Part shown: piece after piece, positions 26,401-35,552 of the stretch
How the letters are laid out: each line of letters begins with the position of its first letter
Numbering within the stretch: the first letter of the stretch is position 1
Assembly: GCA_029260595.1 (NCBI GenBank)
Contig: JAJDCY010000011.1
Coordinates: 48,707 to 112,706, forward strand
Direction of reading: 5' to 3'
Length of the DNA: 64,000 nucleotides
Source: Phycisphaeraceae bacterium
GTDB taxonomy: Bacteria > Planctomycetota > Phycisphaerae > Phycisphaerales > Phycisphaeraceae
Program-made: the position numbers and the translations under genes
Notes under the pieces: model-generated
What the model saw: the letters and a program-made list of their open reading frames with translations, nothing else
Database searches by the model: none
What the model was told of the DNA's origin: nothing

Positions 26401-27702
26401 TTAGCGGCGAAACAGGAGTATCGCGATGGTGGCGAGTTGGATGGCGAGGCCGCAGCTGATCCAACGGATGAACAGGTCGAGGTCAGCGCCGCTCATCGCC
26501 AGCGCACCAAGCAGGCAGACAAACGCGATCATCTGCAACACAATCGCGAACACCGACAAATACGAAAACTCCGACTCCGTACTCCGCAAATTCCGAAGCT
26601 CTTGCAGGATCTGCCGCAGCGTCGGGTCCGATCCCGCCGACGCCGCCGCACCCGACATGCCCCCCGCCCCAGCGTTCGTTATCGAGTCCGAAGCCGGTGT
26701 GGCACCTGACCCGCCGCTCGTATCACCCCTCGTCCCCGACTCGATCCCCGACCCAACTCCCGATCCCGCCTGCCCAGCCGACCCACCGACTCGCTCACCC
26801 GCACCCGTCGCTCCAACCGCCCCGCCCGCATCCTTTATAGGTGCGCTCTTCCCCGCCCCACTGCCCGACCACGCCGCCGACGCGCTCGGCCCCGATCCCG
26901 CGCCATGCCCGCCCTTCGATCCCCCACCAGGCCGCCCTTCATCCTGATCCCGCCCATGCCCGACACGCGGACCGGTCTCGACCGCTCCGGCCTCATCCTT
27001 CCCATCCCAAGGCCGAAACCCGCGCGGCGTCCGCCCCCCCCGCTCCACCGGCTTCGTCGCGCCCGCGCCCGCCCCCGCCAAGTCCTCCTTCGATTGCGGC
27101 ATCTGGGCCACCAGCTTCACCGCCTCAATCAATGTTTCCGCTCGAAACGTCGGCTCAATCCCCCCGCCCGATTCCCCCTCACCCGGTGCCCGGCCCGGCT
27201 CACTCGCCGACAGCCCGCCCGCCCCACCACCCTCATCCGGCGGCCGCACCAAGATCGTCCGCGCACCCACCGCCGCCCCCGCCTGCACATCCCGCATCTG
27301 ATCGCCGATCATCCAACTCCGTGCCAGGTCCAGCCCCAACTCCTTCGCCGCCTTCTGCAACATCCCAGGCCGCGGCTTACGACACGCATCATCCCGCCGA
27401 TACTTCTCCACCGTCCCCTGCGGGTGATACGGGCAAAAATAAAACCGATCGATCGTCGCCCCCGTGTTCGCCTTCACCAGTTCCGCCACCCGCCGGTGCA
27501 CCGCCTCGACATCCGCCTCCGTGTACTTACCCCGTGCCACGCCCCCCTGGTTGCTCACCACCACGATCGCATACCCCAGCCCACGCAGCGACGCGATCGC
27601 CGACGCCGCCCCCTGGATCAGCCGCACCCCATCAGGATCACCCAGATCCCCACGGTTGTGGATCAACGTGTCATCCCGATCCAAAAACACCGCCGCTTTC
27701 AT
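26401..27702 (-). CDS. gmhB: D-glycero-heptose 1,7-bisphosphate phosphatase with disordered linker and membrane anchor
   Basis: A 433-aa protein. Residues 1-~190 are a GmhB-type HAD phosphatase: FLDRDDTLIHN (nucleophile and acid/base Asp), VSNQGGVARG, a zinc site in CPYHP...ACRKPRPGM, and MIGDQMRDV. GmhB removes the C7 phosphate of heptose bisphosphate on the way to ADP-heptose. Residues ~190-370 are a Gly/Ala/Ser-rich linker, and ~385-430 hold two TM helices (YLSVFAIVLQMIAFVCLLG and ISCGLAIQLATIAILLF). Normal GmhB is ~190 aa and soluble, so this is an unusual membrane-tethered fusion. ATG 27702 begins the HAD domain directly. Confidence 0.88.
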   Translation of the reverse strand: MKAAVFLDRDDTLIHNRGDLGDPDGVRLIQGAASAIASLRGLGYAIVVVSNQGGVARGKYTEADVEAVHRRVAELVKANTGATIDRFYFCPYHPQGTVEKYRRDDACRKPRPGMLQKAAKELGLDLARSWMIGDQMRDVQAGAAVGARTILVRPPDEGGGAGGLSASEPGRAPGEGESGGGIEPTFRAETLIEAVKLVAQMPQSKEDLAGAGAGATKPVERGGRTPRGFRPWDGKDEAGAVETGPRVGHGRDQDEGRPGGGSKGGHGAGSGPSASAAWSGSGAGKSAPIKDAGGAVGATGAGERVGGSAGQAGSGVGSGIESGTRGDTSGGSGATPASDSITNAGAGGMSGAAASAGSDPTLRQILQELRNLRSTESEFSYLSVFAIVLQMIAFVCLLGALAMSGADLDLFIRWISCGLAIQLATIAILLFRR

Positions 27703-27886
27703 CCCACAAGGATACCAAGATCGGCACCACAGCCCCCGAAACAACCAAGCCTAGAGGAACCACCGCCTGCCTTCCCGACCCACCCCCGCCCAGCGCCTAT
27801 CACGATTGATCCGCCCAGCACGATCCGCCTCGCCCCCCCCTCGCCGGCCCGTTGCCACCCCACGCCCACCCCCCTACGATCCGCTT

Positions 27887-28696
27887 ATGCTCCGTGCCAT
27901 CGTCTTCGATTTCGACGGCGTCATCGTCGACTCCGAACCGCTCCACTACCGCGCCTTCCTACGCATCGCCGATCCCTTCGGCGTCCGCTTCGACTACGAC
28001 CAATACCTCGCCCGCTACGTAGGCTATGACGACCGCGACGGCTTCCGCGTCATGCTCACCGACGCCGGCCACCCCGACCTCGCCAACGACCCCGACCGGA
28101 TCACCACCCTCTGCCAACAAAAAGCCGCCGCCTTCGAATCCGTGGTCGCCGAGGGCGTCACCCCCATCCCAGGCGCACTCGAACTCATTGACCACCTGCA
28201 CCCCCACCTGCCCCTCGCCATCGCATCCGGCGCCACCCGCTCTGACATCGACCTGATCCTCACCCGCCTGGGCCGAGCCGACCTCTTCAACCCCATCGTC
28301 ACCGCCGACGACGTCACCCGCTCCAAACCCCACCCCCAAACCTACACCCTCGCCGTCGCGGGCTTGAACGACCGGCTCGCGCACCGCCGTGCCACTGGCG
28401 ACCTGCCCGCCAGTACTACCAACGACGCATCAGGTGCCACTGCTTGCTCGCCAAGCAGTGTCCGGCCATACATCCCCGATACACCGACCCCACCGCACTC
28501 GCCCCTGCTCCCCCCCCAATGCCTCGCCATCGAAGACACCCCCGCCGGCATCCAATCCGCCCGCGACGCCGGCCTACAAACCCTCGCCCTGACCACCACC
28601 TGCCCCGCCCACCTGCTAAACCTGGCCCACCGCACCACCAACACCTTGAATAACCTAACCCTCAACCAACTGAACCAATGGTTCGACCCAACCTGA
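27887..28696 (+). CDS. HAD hydrolase, beta-phosphoglucomutase-like, with REP-derived insertion
   Basis: A 269-aa HAD phosphatase of the phosphoglucomutase/phosphoglycolate type: nucleophile loop FDFDGVIVDSEPLH, IASGATRSDI, SKPHPQTY and IEDTPAGIQSARDAG. Between SKPHPQTYTLAVAGLN and PQCLAIEDTPAG lie ~48 extra residues (HRRATGDLPASTTND...SSVRP). Their DNA contains two REP palindromes (28389-28467), inserted in frame. The fold tolerates a loop here, so activity may survive. Start 27887 (MLRAIVFDFDG) is preferred over a longer Pro/Arg-rich extension. Confidence 0.88.
   Translation: MLRAIVFDFDGVIVDSEPLHYRAFLRIADPFGVRFDYDQYLARYVGYDDRDGFRVMLTDAGHPDLANDPDRITTLCQQKAAAFESVVAEGVTPIPGALELIDHLHPHLPLAIASGATRSDIDLILTRLGRADLFNPIVTADDVTRSKPHPQTYTLAVAGLNDRLAHRRATGDLPASTTNDASGATACSPSSVRPYIPDTPTPPHSPLLPPQCLAIEDTPAGIQSARDAGLQTLALTTTCPAHLLNLAHRTTNTLNNLTLNQLNQWFDPT
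28389..28467 (+). repeat. Two REP palindromes inside the HAD hydrolase gene
   Basis: 28389-28419 is GTGCCACTGGCGACC followed by TGCCCGCCAGTACTAC; 28434-28467 is GTGCCACTGCTTG, CTCGC, CAAGCAGTGTCCGGCC. Fifteen bases separate them. They read through as protein without a stop. Confidence 0.8.
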
Positions 28697-28720
28697 ACCC
28701 ACCAACCGGCCGCAACAACC

Positions 28721-28754
28721 GTAGGGTGGGATAAGCGCAGCGCATCCCACCATC
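28721..28754 (+). repeat. GTAGGGTGGGATAAGCGCAGCGC repeat
   Basis: GTAGGGTGGGATAAGCG, then CAGCGCATCCCACC, an imperfect hairpin just after the HAD hydrolase gene. Related in arm sequence to the GGTGCCCACCCTAC repeats. Confidence 0.5.
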
Positions 28755-28800
28755 CCCAACCCACCGGGTTACCACCCACGCACAACGCGCACCGGCACGC

Positions 28801-28831
28801 AAAAAAACAGGGCGGCGCCGTGCGCCGCCCC
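28801..28831 (-). terminator. Intrinsic terminator of the PEP-CTERM metalloprotease gene
   Basis: On the minus strand GGGGCGGCGCACGGCGCCGCCCTG-like stem (GGGCGGCGC / GCGCCGCCC) followed by TGTTTTTTT. Confidence 0.8.
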
Positions 28832-28895
28832 GTAAGCCCTACAGATCAATTCGATCACACGCCCCCGCGCCCGCCCGGGCGCGCCCGACGCGGGA

Positions 28896-29939
28896 TCAGG
28901 CCCGCCGCCGGCGACCGGCGCCCCAGCCCGCCGCCGCCAGCCCCGTCAGACACAGCCCCATCGACACCGGCTCAGGCACCGCCGCCGCGTCGTTCACAAA
29001 GTTCCATCCCAGGTCTTCGAGGATGCCGATATCGACAGCGCTCGGCGCGTGGACCACCTCGCCGGAGTTGCGGTTGGGCACCATCAGCTCACCCTGCCCG
29101 TGCGACGGGTCCAGGTGATCGATGCTGCTCACATTGAACGGATTCGGCGCGAACAACTGAGGCGGCGTCCCGCCGTTCGCGGCAACACCGTTCGTCCCGA
29201 CCCAGAACACGTTGCCGCTGATCAGCGACGCGGCGCGGTCAACCGGCGATTGATTCAGAAGAAACGCCCCGCCCCCGCCCAGCTGAACACCCCGGTCGTA
29301 CAGATAGCCTGTATCAAACATCGCGCCCGCCGCATTCTGCACGGTAAAGTCCAGACTCCCATCACTGTTGTTCATCCCCGACAAGATCCCGAGCCCGTGG
29401 CCGATCTCGTGCAGCGCGATGCTTAGAAAATCCAGGTTCGCCCCCGGCATCCCGTCCGTCAGAAAGTGCCAGCTCGGGGACGGGTCCACCTTGATCTCGA
29501 ACTCATTGGTCGCCGCATCGATATCCCCGCCCGACCGGTGGTTCGCCAGCGCACTGGGCAGCACCGTGAACGGGTCGATCGACTCGATGTAGTGACCGGG
29601 CAGCGGAAGGTTGGACGTCCCGATCGCCGCGGTCCCCGGCAGGTTCTCGAACTTCGCCCCGATCGTGATGGTCTCCCCGGCGTGACTCGCCTGCAGCAGC
29701 CCACCCCAGATATCCGCCGCCGTCTGCAGCGCATTGAGCGCGTCGGCGCCGAACGTCGGGTCGTTGAAACCCACCCCCGCCGCATCCTGGACATCGATCA
29801 CGAACTGCACCGGCACCGCCTTCGCCGACACGGCCCACACCGCCTGACACAGCACAGCAGCCAGCAACACACAACCACGCACCCGCGCGCGCCGACACGC
29901 ACCGGATGCCCACACCCTTGCAGGAATCACCTCACCCAT
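28896..29939 (-). CDS. PEP-CTERM secreted zinc metalloprotease-like protein
   Basis: A 347-aa exported protein. Signal peptide ~15-40 (VLLAAVLCQAVWAVSAKA). Mid-protein ALHEIGHGLGILSGM carries the HExxH zinc site with a third ligand downstream. The C-terminus VPEPVSMGLCLTGLAAAGWG plus GRRRR is a standard PEP-CTERM sorting signal, cut by an exosortase encoded elsewhere. It is homologous to the protein at 34215-35246 (HELAHALG, similar opening and SxxHLDxxF region). ATG 29939 has AAGGAG 7 bases upstream; an ATG at 29993 lacks this. G-ending codons reflect the C-rich + strand block. Confidence 0.9.
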   Translation of the reverse strand: MGEVIPARVWASGACRRARVRGCVLLAAVLCQAVWAVSAKAVPVQFVIDVQDAAGVGFNDPTFGADALNALQTAADIWGGLLQASHAGETITIGAKFENLPGTAAIGTSNLPLPGHYIESIDPFTVLPSALANHRSGGDIDAATNEFEIKVDPSPSWHFLTDGMPGANLDFLSIALHEIGHGLGILSGMNNSDGSLDFTVQNAAGAMFDTGYLYDRGVQLGGGGAFLLNQSPVDRAASLISGNVFWVGTNGVAANGGTPPQLFAPNPFNVSSIDHLDPSHGQGELMVPNRNSGEVVHAPSAVDIGILEDLGWNFVNDAAAVPEPVSMGLCLTGLAAAGWGAGRRRRA

Positions 29940-30371
29940 GACAAATCTCCTTCGTCTGTGTCCCCGAACGGGACGCTGCGGCAGAACACCCAATCCACGT
30001 GCACCCGACCGGGCCTTGTCGACACATGGAAATACGCTCAGATCAGCAAGACGGGCCTATACATGCCAACGCGAAACAAGACACCGATGAAAGTTCCATA
30101 ACGACTGAAATGTCTTTACCTGCTCATCAGTTTGATATTTACCATTCTACCAACAACGGGCGGTCACACAATAGGTATTTCCCGCATCAACACCACCCTG
30201 CCACCGGCCCACACCGCCCCGCTCGCCCACAGAACCGCCCACACAATCAATCGCAGGACAACCGTGTCTTATTCATCGCCCGGATGCAAAAAGAATTCGC
30301 CTCACCGCTCCCCTTCCACCGCCCCCCCTCCCCCAGTAAAATCCCCCCACCAAACACCACAACCAACCCCG
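29940..30371. other. Intergenic region between metalloprotease and glmM
   Basis: Divergent promoter region, lower in GC than its flanks around 30100-30180 (AT-rich TTGATATTTACCATTCTACC). No gene is seen. The ATTCTACCAAC motif at 30144-30154 also occurs upstream of the PEP-CTERM gene at 45335-47701. Confidence 0.4.
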
Positions 30372-31823
30372 ATGAGCCCAACCATGTCAACCCAAACGGC
30401 ATCCACACCAACCGCCCCAACCCCCGACGCACCGCTGATGCTCTCCGTCTCCGGCCTGCGCGGGATCGTCGGCAAGTCGCTCACCCCCGACCTCGCCGCA
30501 CGGTACGCCGCCGCGTTCGGCCAATGGCTCAAAGAAGAACACAACACCGCCACCCCCCACGTCGTCCTGGGCCGCGACTCGCGACCCTCCGGCGAAATGT
30601 TCGAACTCGCCGCCACCGCCGGCCTCACCTCCGTAGGCTGCCGCGTCACCACACTCGGCATCGTCACCACACCCAGCGTCGCCATCATGGCCGAACAACT
30701 CGACGCACAAGGCGGCATGGTCATCACTGCCAGCCACAACCCCATCATCTGGAACGGCATCAAATCACTACGCAGCGACGGCGTCGCACCCAACCCCGAC
30801 CAAGCCGCACAGATCATCGAACACTTCAACAACGATCACGTCACGCACGCCGCCGTCGAATCACTCCAACCCGTCCAGCACAACGACACCACCCACCAGA
30901 CCCACGTCGACCGCGTCCTCAAACACATCGACCCCGCCCCCATCCGCAAACGCAAAATCAAAGTAGTCCTCGACTCCGTCCACGGCGCGGGCGGCCCCGC
31001 CGCCGCAATGCTGCTCGACCAACTCGGGGTCGAGCTCGTTCACCTGTACGCCGAACCGACCGGGCTGTTCCCTCATACGCCGGAGCCGACGCGGGAGAAT
31101 CTGGTTGGGCTGTGCGATGCGGTGCGCGAGCACGGGGCGGATATCGGGTTCGCGCAGGATCCGGATGCGGACCGGCTGGCGGTGGTTGATAATTTGGGGC
31201 GGTATATCGGCGAGGAGTACACGCTGGCGCTGGTCGCCCTGCACGCGCTGGCCCGAGCCGACTGCCCCAAGAGCGCTATTGTCGCGGCCAACCTGTCGAC
31301 CAGCCGGATGATCGACGACATCGCGCAAGAGCACGGGGCGAGGGTTGTGCGGACCGCGGTCGGCGAAGCGAATGTCGCGTCGGCGATGCGCGAGCACGGC
31401 GCGACCATTGGGGGTGAGGGCAACGGCGGGGTGATATGGCCGAAGGTGATTCATGTGCGTGACAGTATTGGGGGGATGGCGTTGTTGTTGGAGATGCTGG
31501 CGCAAACCAATGACCGACTCGACGAGATCGTGGACCGGATCCCGCACTACGCGATCGCCAAAGAGAAAATAGATATCCAACCCGGCGGGCTGGACAGCGG
31601 GTTGGCGAACCTGAAGAAGCACTACGCCGAGGCGCGATCCGGGTCGGGCGAGCCGCCCCACATCGACACACAGGATGGGTTGCGTATCGATTGGGAGGAT
31701 CGGTGGGTGCATGTTCGCCCTAGCAATACGGAGCCGATCGCACGGATCATCGCGGAGGCGAAGACGGCGGGGGATGCGGGGGAGCTGATCGGGGAGGTGC
31801 GGGGGGTGATGGGGGAGGGGTGA
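30372..31823 (+). CDS. glmM: Phosphoglucosamine/phosphohexomutase, archaeal-type GlmM
   Basis: A 483-aa alpha-D-phosphohexomutase. SVSGLRGIVGKSL starts domain 1; the phosphoserine is Ser121 in ITASHNPIIWNG. The Mg site is DPDADRLAVVD, the sugar loop is GGEGNGGVIWP, and the phosphate loop is VRPSNTEPIARI. GlmM interconverts glucosamine 6- and 1-phosphate for UDP-GlcNAc synthesis; GEGNGG instead of GEQSGH is the archaeal/PMM-like form, so a mannomutase is possible. Codon style changes abruptly near codon 219 (~31,025): C-ending before, G-ending after. ATG 30372 or 30384 are both possible starts. Confidence 0.88.
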   Translation: MSPTMSTQTASTPTAPTPDAPLMLSVSGLRGIVGKSLTPDLAARYAAAFGQWLKEEHNTATPHVVLGRDSRPSGEMFELAATAGLTSVGCRVTTLGIVTTPSVAIMAEQLDAQGGMVITASHNPIIWNGIKSLRSDGVAPNPDQAAQIIEHFNNDHVTHAAVESLQPVQHNDTTHQTHVDRVLKHIDPAPIRKRKIKVVLDSVHGAGGPAAAMLLDQLGVELVHLYAEPTGLFPHTPEPTRENLVGLCDAVREHGADIGFAQDPDADRLAVVDNLGRYIGEEYTLALVALHALARADCPKSAIVAANLSTSRMIDDIAQEHGARVVRTAVGEANVASAMREHGATIGGEGNGGVIWPKVIHVRDSIGGMALLLEMLAQTNDRLDEIVDRIPHYAIAKEKIDIQPGGLDSGLANLKKHYAEARSGSGEPPHIDTQDGLRIDWEDRWVHVRPSNTEPIARIIAEAKTAGDAGELIGEVRGVMGEG

Positions 31824-31995
31824 GGTGGGTGCGAGAGGGGGCGGGGCGTGTCGGGGGCGTGCTGTGCTTGCTTGTTGAGGGAGCGGGGATGGATGGGGGG
31901 GGATCACTTGCTGTGGTGGTTGCTCGGCATGTCTGGTAAGCGAAAAAAACTTAGCGATGCCATGATTTTCGCTATGCGCCGGGGCGTGTTTTAGG

Positions 31996-32001
31996 TATAA
32001 T
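31996..32001 (+). promoter_or_regulatory. -10 box upstream of the NNGT-repeat PEP-CTERM gene
   Basis: A perfect TATAAT preceded by TTTTAGG; no clear -35 at the expected distance. About 108 bases before the start codon at 32109. Confidence 0.4.
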
Positions 32002-32108
32002 TGCTTGCTGTCGATCTCTCGGCGATGGGGGGTGGGGGCGGCGAGAGGGTGCGTTCGCGGATCACCGTGGTGTTGAGCATGTCTACTTTCTTTTGAAATG
32101 GGGATCGA

Positions 32109-33923
32109 ATGATGAGGTCAAGTTATTTTCGCGCGTGCGGTCTGAACCGACGGGGAAGTAAGTGCGTGGATGGGCGTGCTGCGGCGATGGGTGTCGCGGC
32201 GGTGGTGGTTGTGGCGTTGAGTGTTAGCGGCGCTGCGGCGAAGGTTGTGACGTTCCAGGGTGGGCCGCGCGATACGGACAACCCGCCGGTGAACTTTCCG
32301 AATGACTGGAACGATACGTTTAACTGGGCCAACGTTGACAACATGGTTAACGAGTTTCCGAACAATGGGGTGTTCGGGCATGACTACGATGTGTTGATCG
32401 ATGATGGTGATGACAGCGTTGATCGGGTGGCGATTGTTAACGTGAGCGTGACGATCGACAGCTTGGCGATCAGCGGGGGGGACACGGTGGATATCCCGAA
32501 CGGGCGGCAGCTGAGCATTGTCAGCGGTGGGCTGGTTAACAACGGGTTGATCCAGTTGCTGTCTGATCCGCCGTCGAGCGCGTCGACGCGGCTGAGCTTT
32601 GATGGGGTGGACCAGTCGATCACGGGGTCGGGCGAGATCGTGATGAACACGGACTCGAACAACTCGGTTCGCACCAATACGCCCGGGCTGACGATCACGC
32701 ACGGGCCCGGTCACACGATCCGCGGGGGCGGTGCGATCCTCAATGATATCGGGAGCATGATCAACCAGGGCTCGATCCTGGCGGATGACCCGCGGCAATT
32801 GGTGATCAACCCCGGCGACGACCCGGGCGACGCGCTCACGAACCAGGGGACGGTGCTGGCGACGGGCGCGCAGGGGATGCGGATCACCGACGGGATGGTC
32901 ATCAATACCGGGGCGTCGCTGACGGCTGGGGACGGGTCGCACATCGAGCTGTTTTTCGGTGTGACCGTCGTTGGCGGGACGCTTGAAACCATCGGCTCAG
33001 GCGTCATCGAACTCCAGGGAGCCGCGATTGATGGTGTGACCAACAACGGGACGGTTGAGCAGGATGACACGACGACGATCACGATGCGCAACGGGCTGAC
33101 GAACAACTCGCTGTACACAATCCTGCCCAACCCCGGCGCCTCGGCTCAGAGCCGACTGGTCGCCGACGGGACGCAGACGATCGGGGGGACGGGGACTTTC
33201 GACCTGGGCAATGACAGCAACAACGGGATCGTCGCGATCGATGACAGCACGGTAATTACGATCGGGGCGGATCAGACGCTGATCGCACGCGGGTTTTTGC
33301 TGGATGGGAACGGCGGGTTCGTCAACAACGGGACCGTGGTCGTCACCGACCGCCACGTGACGATCAATCCGGGGTCGGGTGGGTTTGTTAACAACGGGAC
33401 GATCAAAGGCAACGACGAGATTATCTTTACGGGGAATGTTGCGTTCACCAATGATGGGACGGTCGCGCCGGGGCTGTCGGCGGGGACGCTGACGATCCAG
33501 GACGACGTGGTGATGACGGGCACGGCGGTGCTGGAGATCGAGATCGGGGGCGCGGGGGCGGGGCAGTTCGACGTGCTCGAGGTCTTTCGCCCCAGCGTCG
33601 CGACGGCTACGGCGGCGCTCGACGGTGTGCTGGATGTGTCGCTGCTGGGCGGGTTCAACCCGGACCCGTCGGACACGTTTACGATCCTGACGACGGACGG
33701 GGGTGTGAGCGGGTTTTTTGATAACGCGGTCCCGTCGGTCGGGATGAGCGTGCAGGTGGTCGAGGCGGACGTGACATACACACTGACCTACAACGCGAAC
33801 GATGTGGTGATCGGGGATCTGCAGGCGATCCCCGAACCGGGGTCGGGGGTGTGTCTGGTTACGGTTGTTGCGGCGGGATTTGGCGGCAGGCGGCGGATGC
33901 GGGCTGTAATTGGTCGGGTGTGA
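32109..33923 (+). CDS. PEP-CTERM beta-helix surface protein with NNGT repeats
   Basis: A 604-aa exported protein. A signal peptide (residues ~25-45, VVVVALSVSGAAA) is followed by a long Gly/Asn/Thr-rich region with recurring GGxVNNGTI/V units (GGLVNNGLI, TNQGTVLAT, VTNNGTVEQ, GGFVNNGTV, FVNNGTIKG), as in autotransporter-like beta-helices. The C-terminus IPEPGSGVCLVTVVAAGFGG plus RRRMR is a PEP-CTERM signal. Probably a cell-surface or matrix protein. G/T-ending codons match the G-rich + strand block. Either of two adjacent ATGs (32109, 32112) may be the start. Confidence 0.85.
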   Translation: MMRSSYFRACGLNRRGSKCVDGRAAAMGVAAVVVVALSVSGAAAKVVTFQGGPRDTDNPPVNFPNDWNDTFNWANVDNMVNEFPNNGVFGHDYDVLIDDGDDSVDRVAIVNVSVTIDSLAISGGDTVDIPNGRQLSIVSGGLVNNGLIQLLSDPPSSASTRLSFDGVDQSITGSGEIVMNTDSNNSVRTNTPGLTITHGPGHTIRGGGAILNDIGSMINQGSILADDPRQLVINPGDDPGDALTNQGTVLATGAQGMRITDGMVINTGASLTAGDGSHIELFFGVTVVGGTLETIGSGVIELQGAAIDGVTNNGTVEQDDTTTITMRNGLTNNSLYTILPNPGASAQSRLVADGTQTIGGTGTFDLGNDSNNGIVAIDDSTVITIGADQTLIARGFLLDGNGGFVNNGTVVVTDRHVTINPGSGGFVNNGTIKGNDEIIFTGNVAFTNDGTVAPGLSAGTLTIQDDVVMTGTAVLEIEIGGAGAGQFDVLEVFRPSVATATAALDGVLDVSLLGGFNPDPSDTFTILTTDGGVSGFFDNAVPSVGMSVQVVEADVTYTLTYNANDVVIGDLQAIPEPGSGVCLVTVVAAGFGGRRRMRAVIGRV

Positions 33924-34097
33924 GGGTGGTGGCGTGTCGGCGTTGGGTGGGGCTGTTCTGTTGCCGCGTCTATGAGCTGGGGAGCGCTGCGGTTAGGCCC
34001 GAGCACGCGGCGGGCTAGCCCTTTGGCCCCCCCTACCGATCCCTCATACCCGGTCGCGCGGGTCAATAAAAGAAAAAATTTAGTTGATGAAAACCCC

Positions 34098-34127
34098 TTG
34101 ACGAGCAGGGCGCGAATGAGTTAACCT
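34098..34127 (+). promoter_or_regulatory. Putative promoter of the second PEP-CTERM metalloprotease
   Basis: TTGACG at 34098-34103 and TAACCT at 34122-34127 with 18 bases between, ~88 bases before ATG 34215. Confidence 0.4.
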
Positions 34128-34214
34128 ACTTAGTTATAGGGCCGGTGGGCGCGTGGCCCGTGCCGGCAAAGGAGGCGGCGTCCGGCCTCCGCAAAACGGA
34201 CGGGAGAAATCACC

Positions 34215-35246
34215 ATGTATCAGGGATGGATCAGGTCTCGCAAGATCATTGGAGCCAAGGGGTTGGTCGCGGCCGGTTTGGGCTTGGCGCTGGCCGGGCC
34301 TGCTCAGGGCGCGGTGACCTTTACTTTTAACTACCTCGATGCCTTGGGGGTCGGTTTCAATGCCAACGGGCAAACCGGTATCGACCGCAAGGCAGGGCTC
34401 GACCAGGCGACCGGGTACCTCTCCGGCCTCCTGGTGAATTACGATGCGACGATTAACCTTGACGTCGACGGCAGCCAAACCGACGACAGCACGCTCGCTA
34501 GCGCCGGCTCGGCATTTAACTCCAGCTACCCCGGCGAAGGCTTCGCCTCCCTAGGCGATGTCCAACTGAAGATCCTAGGCGGCAACGCGGCCGACCCCGC
34601 ACCTGGGACGGCTGACGGGAGCATCAACTGGAACTTCGAAGACTTCAACTGGGAGCCGCTCAGCGATTTCCAAGCAGGCGAACTCGACCTGATCTCCACG
34701 GCCATCCATGAGCTCGCCCACGCCTTGGGCTTCGCCTCGGATATTGCGCAGAACGGCGAGAGTGGTTGGGGCGACCCCGCCGGCGACCCCAGCGCCTGGA
34801 GCCCGTTCGACGACTTCGTCACCGATTCCACTTCCGTACCGCTTATCAGCGATACCACCTTCGCCCTCGACGGCACCCGCTGGAGCGCCGCTTCCGTCGG
34901 CGGTACCGGGACGGCCGGCCTGCTGTTCGACGGCCCCAACGCCAACGCGGCAAACGGCGGTAACCCGGTGCCGCTGTATTCTCCGACGACTTGGGAAGAC
35001 GGCAGCTCGGGGTCGCACCTCGACACGGACTTTTTTACGGGCGCGAACGCTCAGATGATGAACCACGCGGCGGCAGTCGCGGAGGGCCTGGATATCCGGG
35101 AATTCAGCATGATCGAGTTCGGGATTCTCAAGGATATCGGGTATGCCAGCATCCTCATGCCGGGGATTCCCGAGCCGGCGTCGGTTGCGCTACTGGCGAT
35201 GGCTGGGCTTAGTTTCTTGAGTCGCCGGCGGGCAGCCCAGGGCTAA
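34215..35246 (+). CDS. PEP-CTERM secreted zinc metalloprotease-like protein
   Basis: A 343-aa exported protein. Signal peptide ~15-35 (GLVAAGLGLALAGPAQG). STAIHELAHALGFASD carries HExxH; an acidic, Gly-rich C-terminal half includes GSHLDTDFF and MIEFGILKDIGY. C-terminus IPEPASVALLAMAGLSFLS plus RRR is a PEP-CTERM signal. Homologous to the minus-strand protein at 28896-29939, which also has LDALGVGFN/DAAGVGFN at its start. Base composition is strand-balanced, unlike both flanking blocks. A strong terminator follows at once. Confidence 0.9.
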   Translation: MYQGWIRSRKIIGAKGLVAAGLGLALAGPAQGAVTFTFNYLDALGVGFNANGQTGIDRKAGLDQATGYLSGLLVNYDATINLDVDGSQTDDSTLASAGSAFNSSYPGEGFASLGDVQLKILGGNAADPAPGTADGSINWNFEDFNWEPLSDFQAGELDLISTAIHELAHALGFASDIAQNGESGWGDPAGDPSAWSPFDDFVTDSTSVPLISDTTFALDGTRWSAASVGGTGTAGLLFDGPNANAANGGNPVPLYSPTTWEDGSSGSHLDTDFFTGANAQMMNHAAAVAEGLDIREFSMIEFGILKDIGYASILMPGIPEPASVALLAMAGLSFLSRRRAAQG

Positions 35247-35277
35247 GGCTCATACCAACCGACTCAACGAATACCTC

Positions 35278-35311
35278 AGACGGCTAAGCGGGTGCTTAGC
35301 CGTCTTTTTTC
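35278..35311 (+). terminator. Intrinsic terminator after the PEP-CTERM metalloprotease
   Basis: AGACGGCTAAGC and GCTTAGCCGTCT arms with a GGGT loop and a T-rich tail. Confidence 0.9.
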
Positions 35312-35396
35312 TTGCGCGGCCCCCCTGCCTCGCCTGTGCCTCAACGGTGTTCATTGTCGAGCCCGCGGGGCCAAGCCCATGTAGCGCGGGAAGGGA

Positions 35397-35528
35397 TCAA
35401 TGGAAGACCTTGACGGCGGGCTCCTCGCATAGCGTTCCGCCGATGATCATCGCGGCGGTGAAGAGGGCCCGGTCTTTGAACAGGTATTGGCTTTCGGGCG
35501 TGGGGGCGGCTAGGAATCGCTTGGTCAG
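35397..35528 (-). pseudogene. Remnant of a DoxX-like (DUF417-type) gene
   Basis: The minus strand encodes LTKRFLAAPTPESQYLFKD, RALFTAAMIIGGTL and a short end before TGA at 35397. This matches the C-terminus of DoxX-like proteins (compare GQYIIKNLLIISAALVVGG at 22504-22956). Nothing of the N-terminal three helices remains; a stop lies just upstream of the homologous part. Confidence 0.65.
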
Positions 35529-35552
35529 TTTAGGACCGTGCGACGAGCGAGA

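Noticed and set aside
30030..30080. Possible sigma54 promoter before the PEP-CTERM metalloprotease
   Set aside because: GG and GC elements are not at the required spacing.
34090..34215. Small upstream ORF or leader peptide before the PEP-CTERM protease
   Set aside because: Only short frames without ribosome-binding sites; region reads as promoter and leader.
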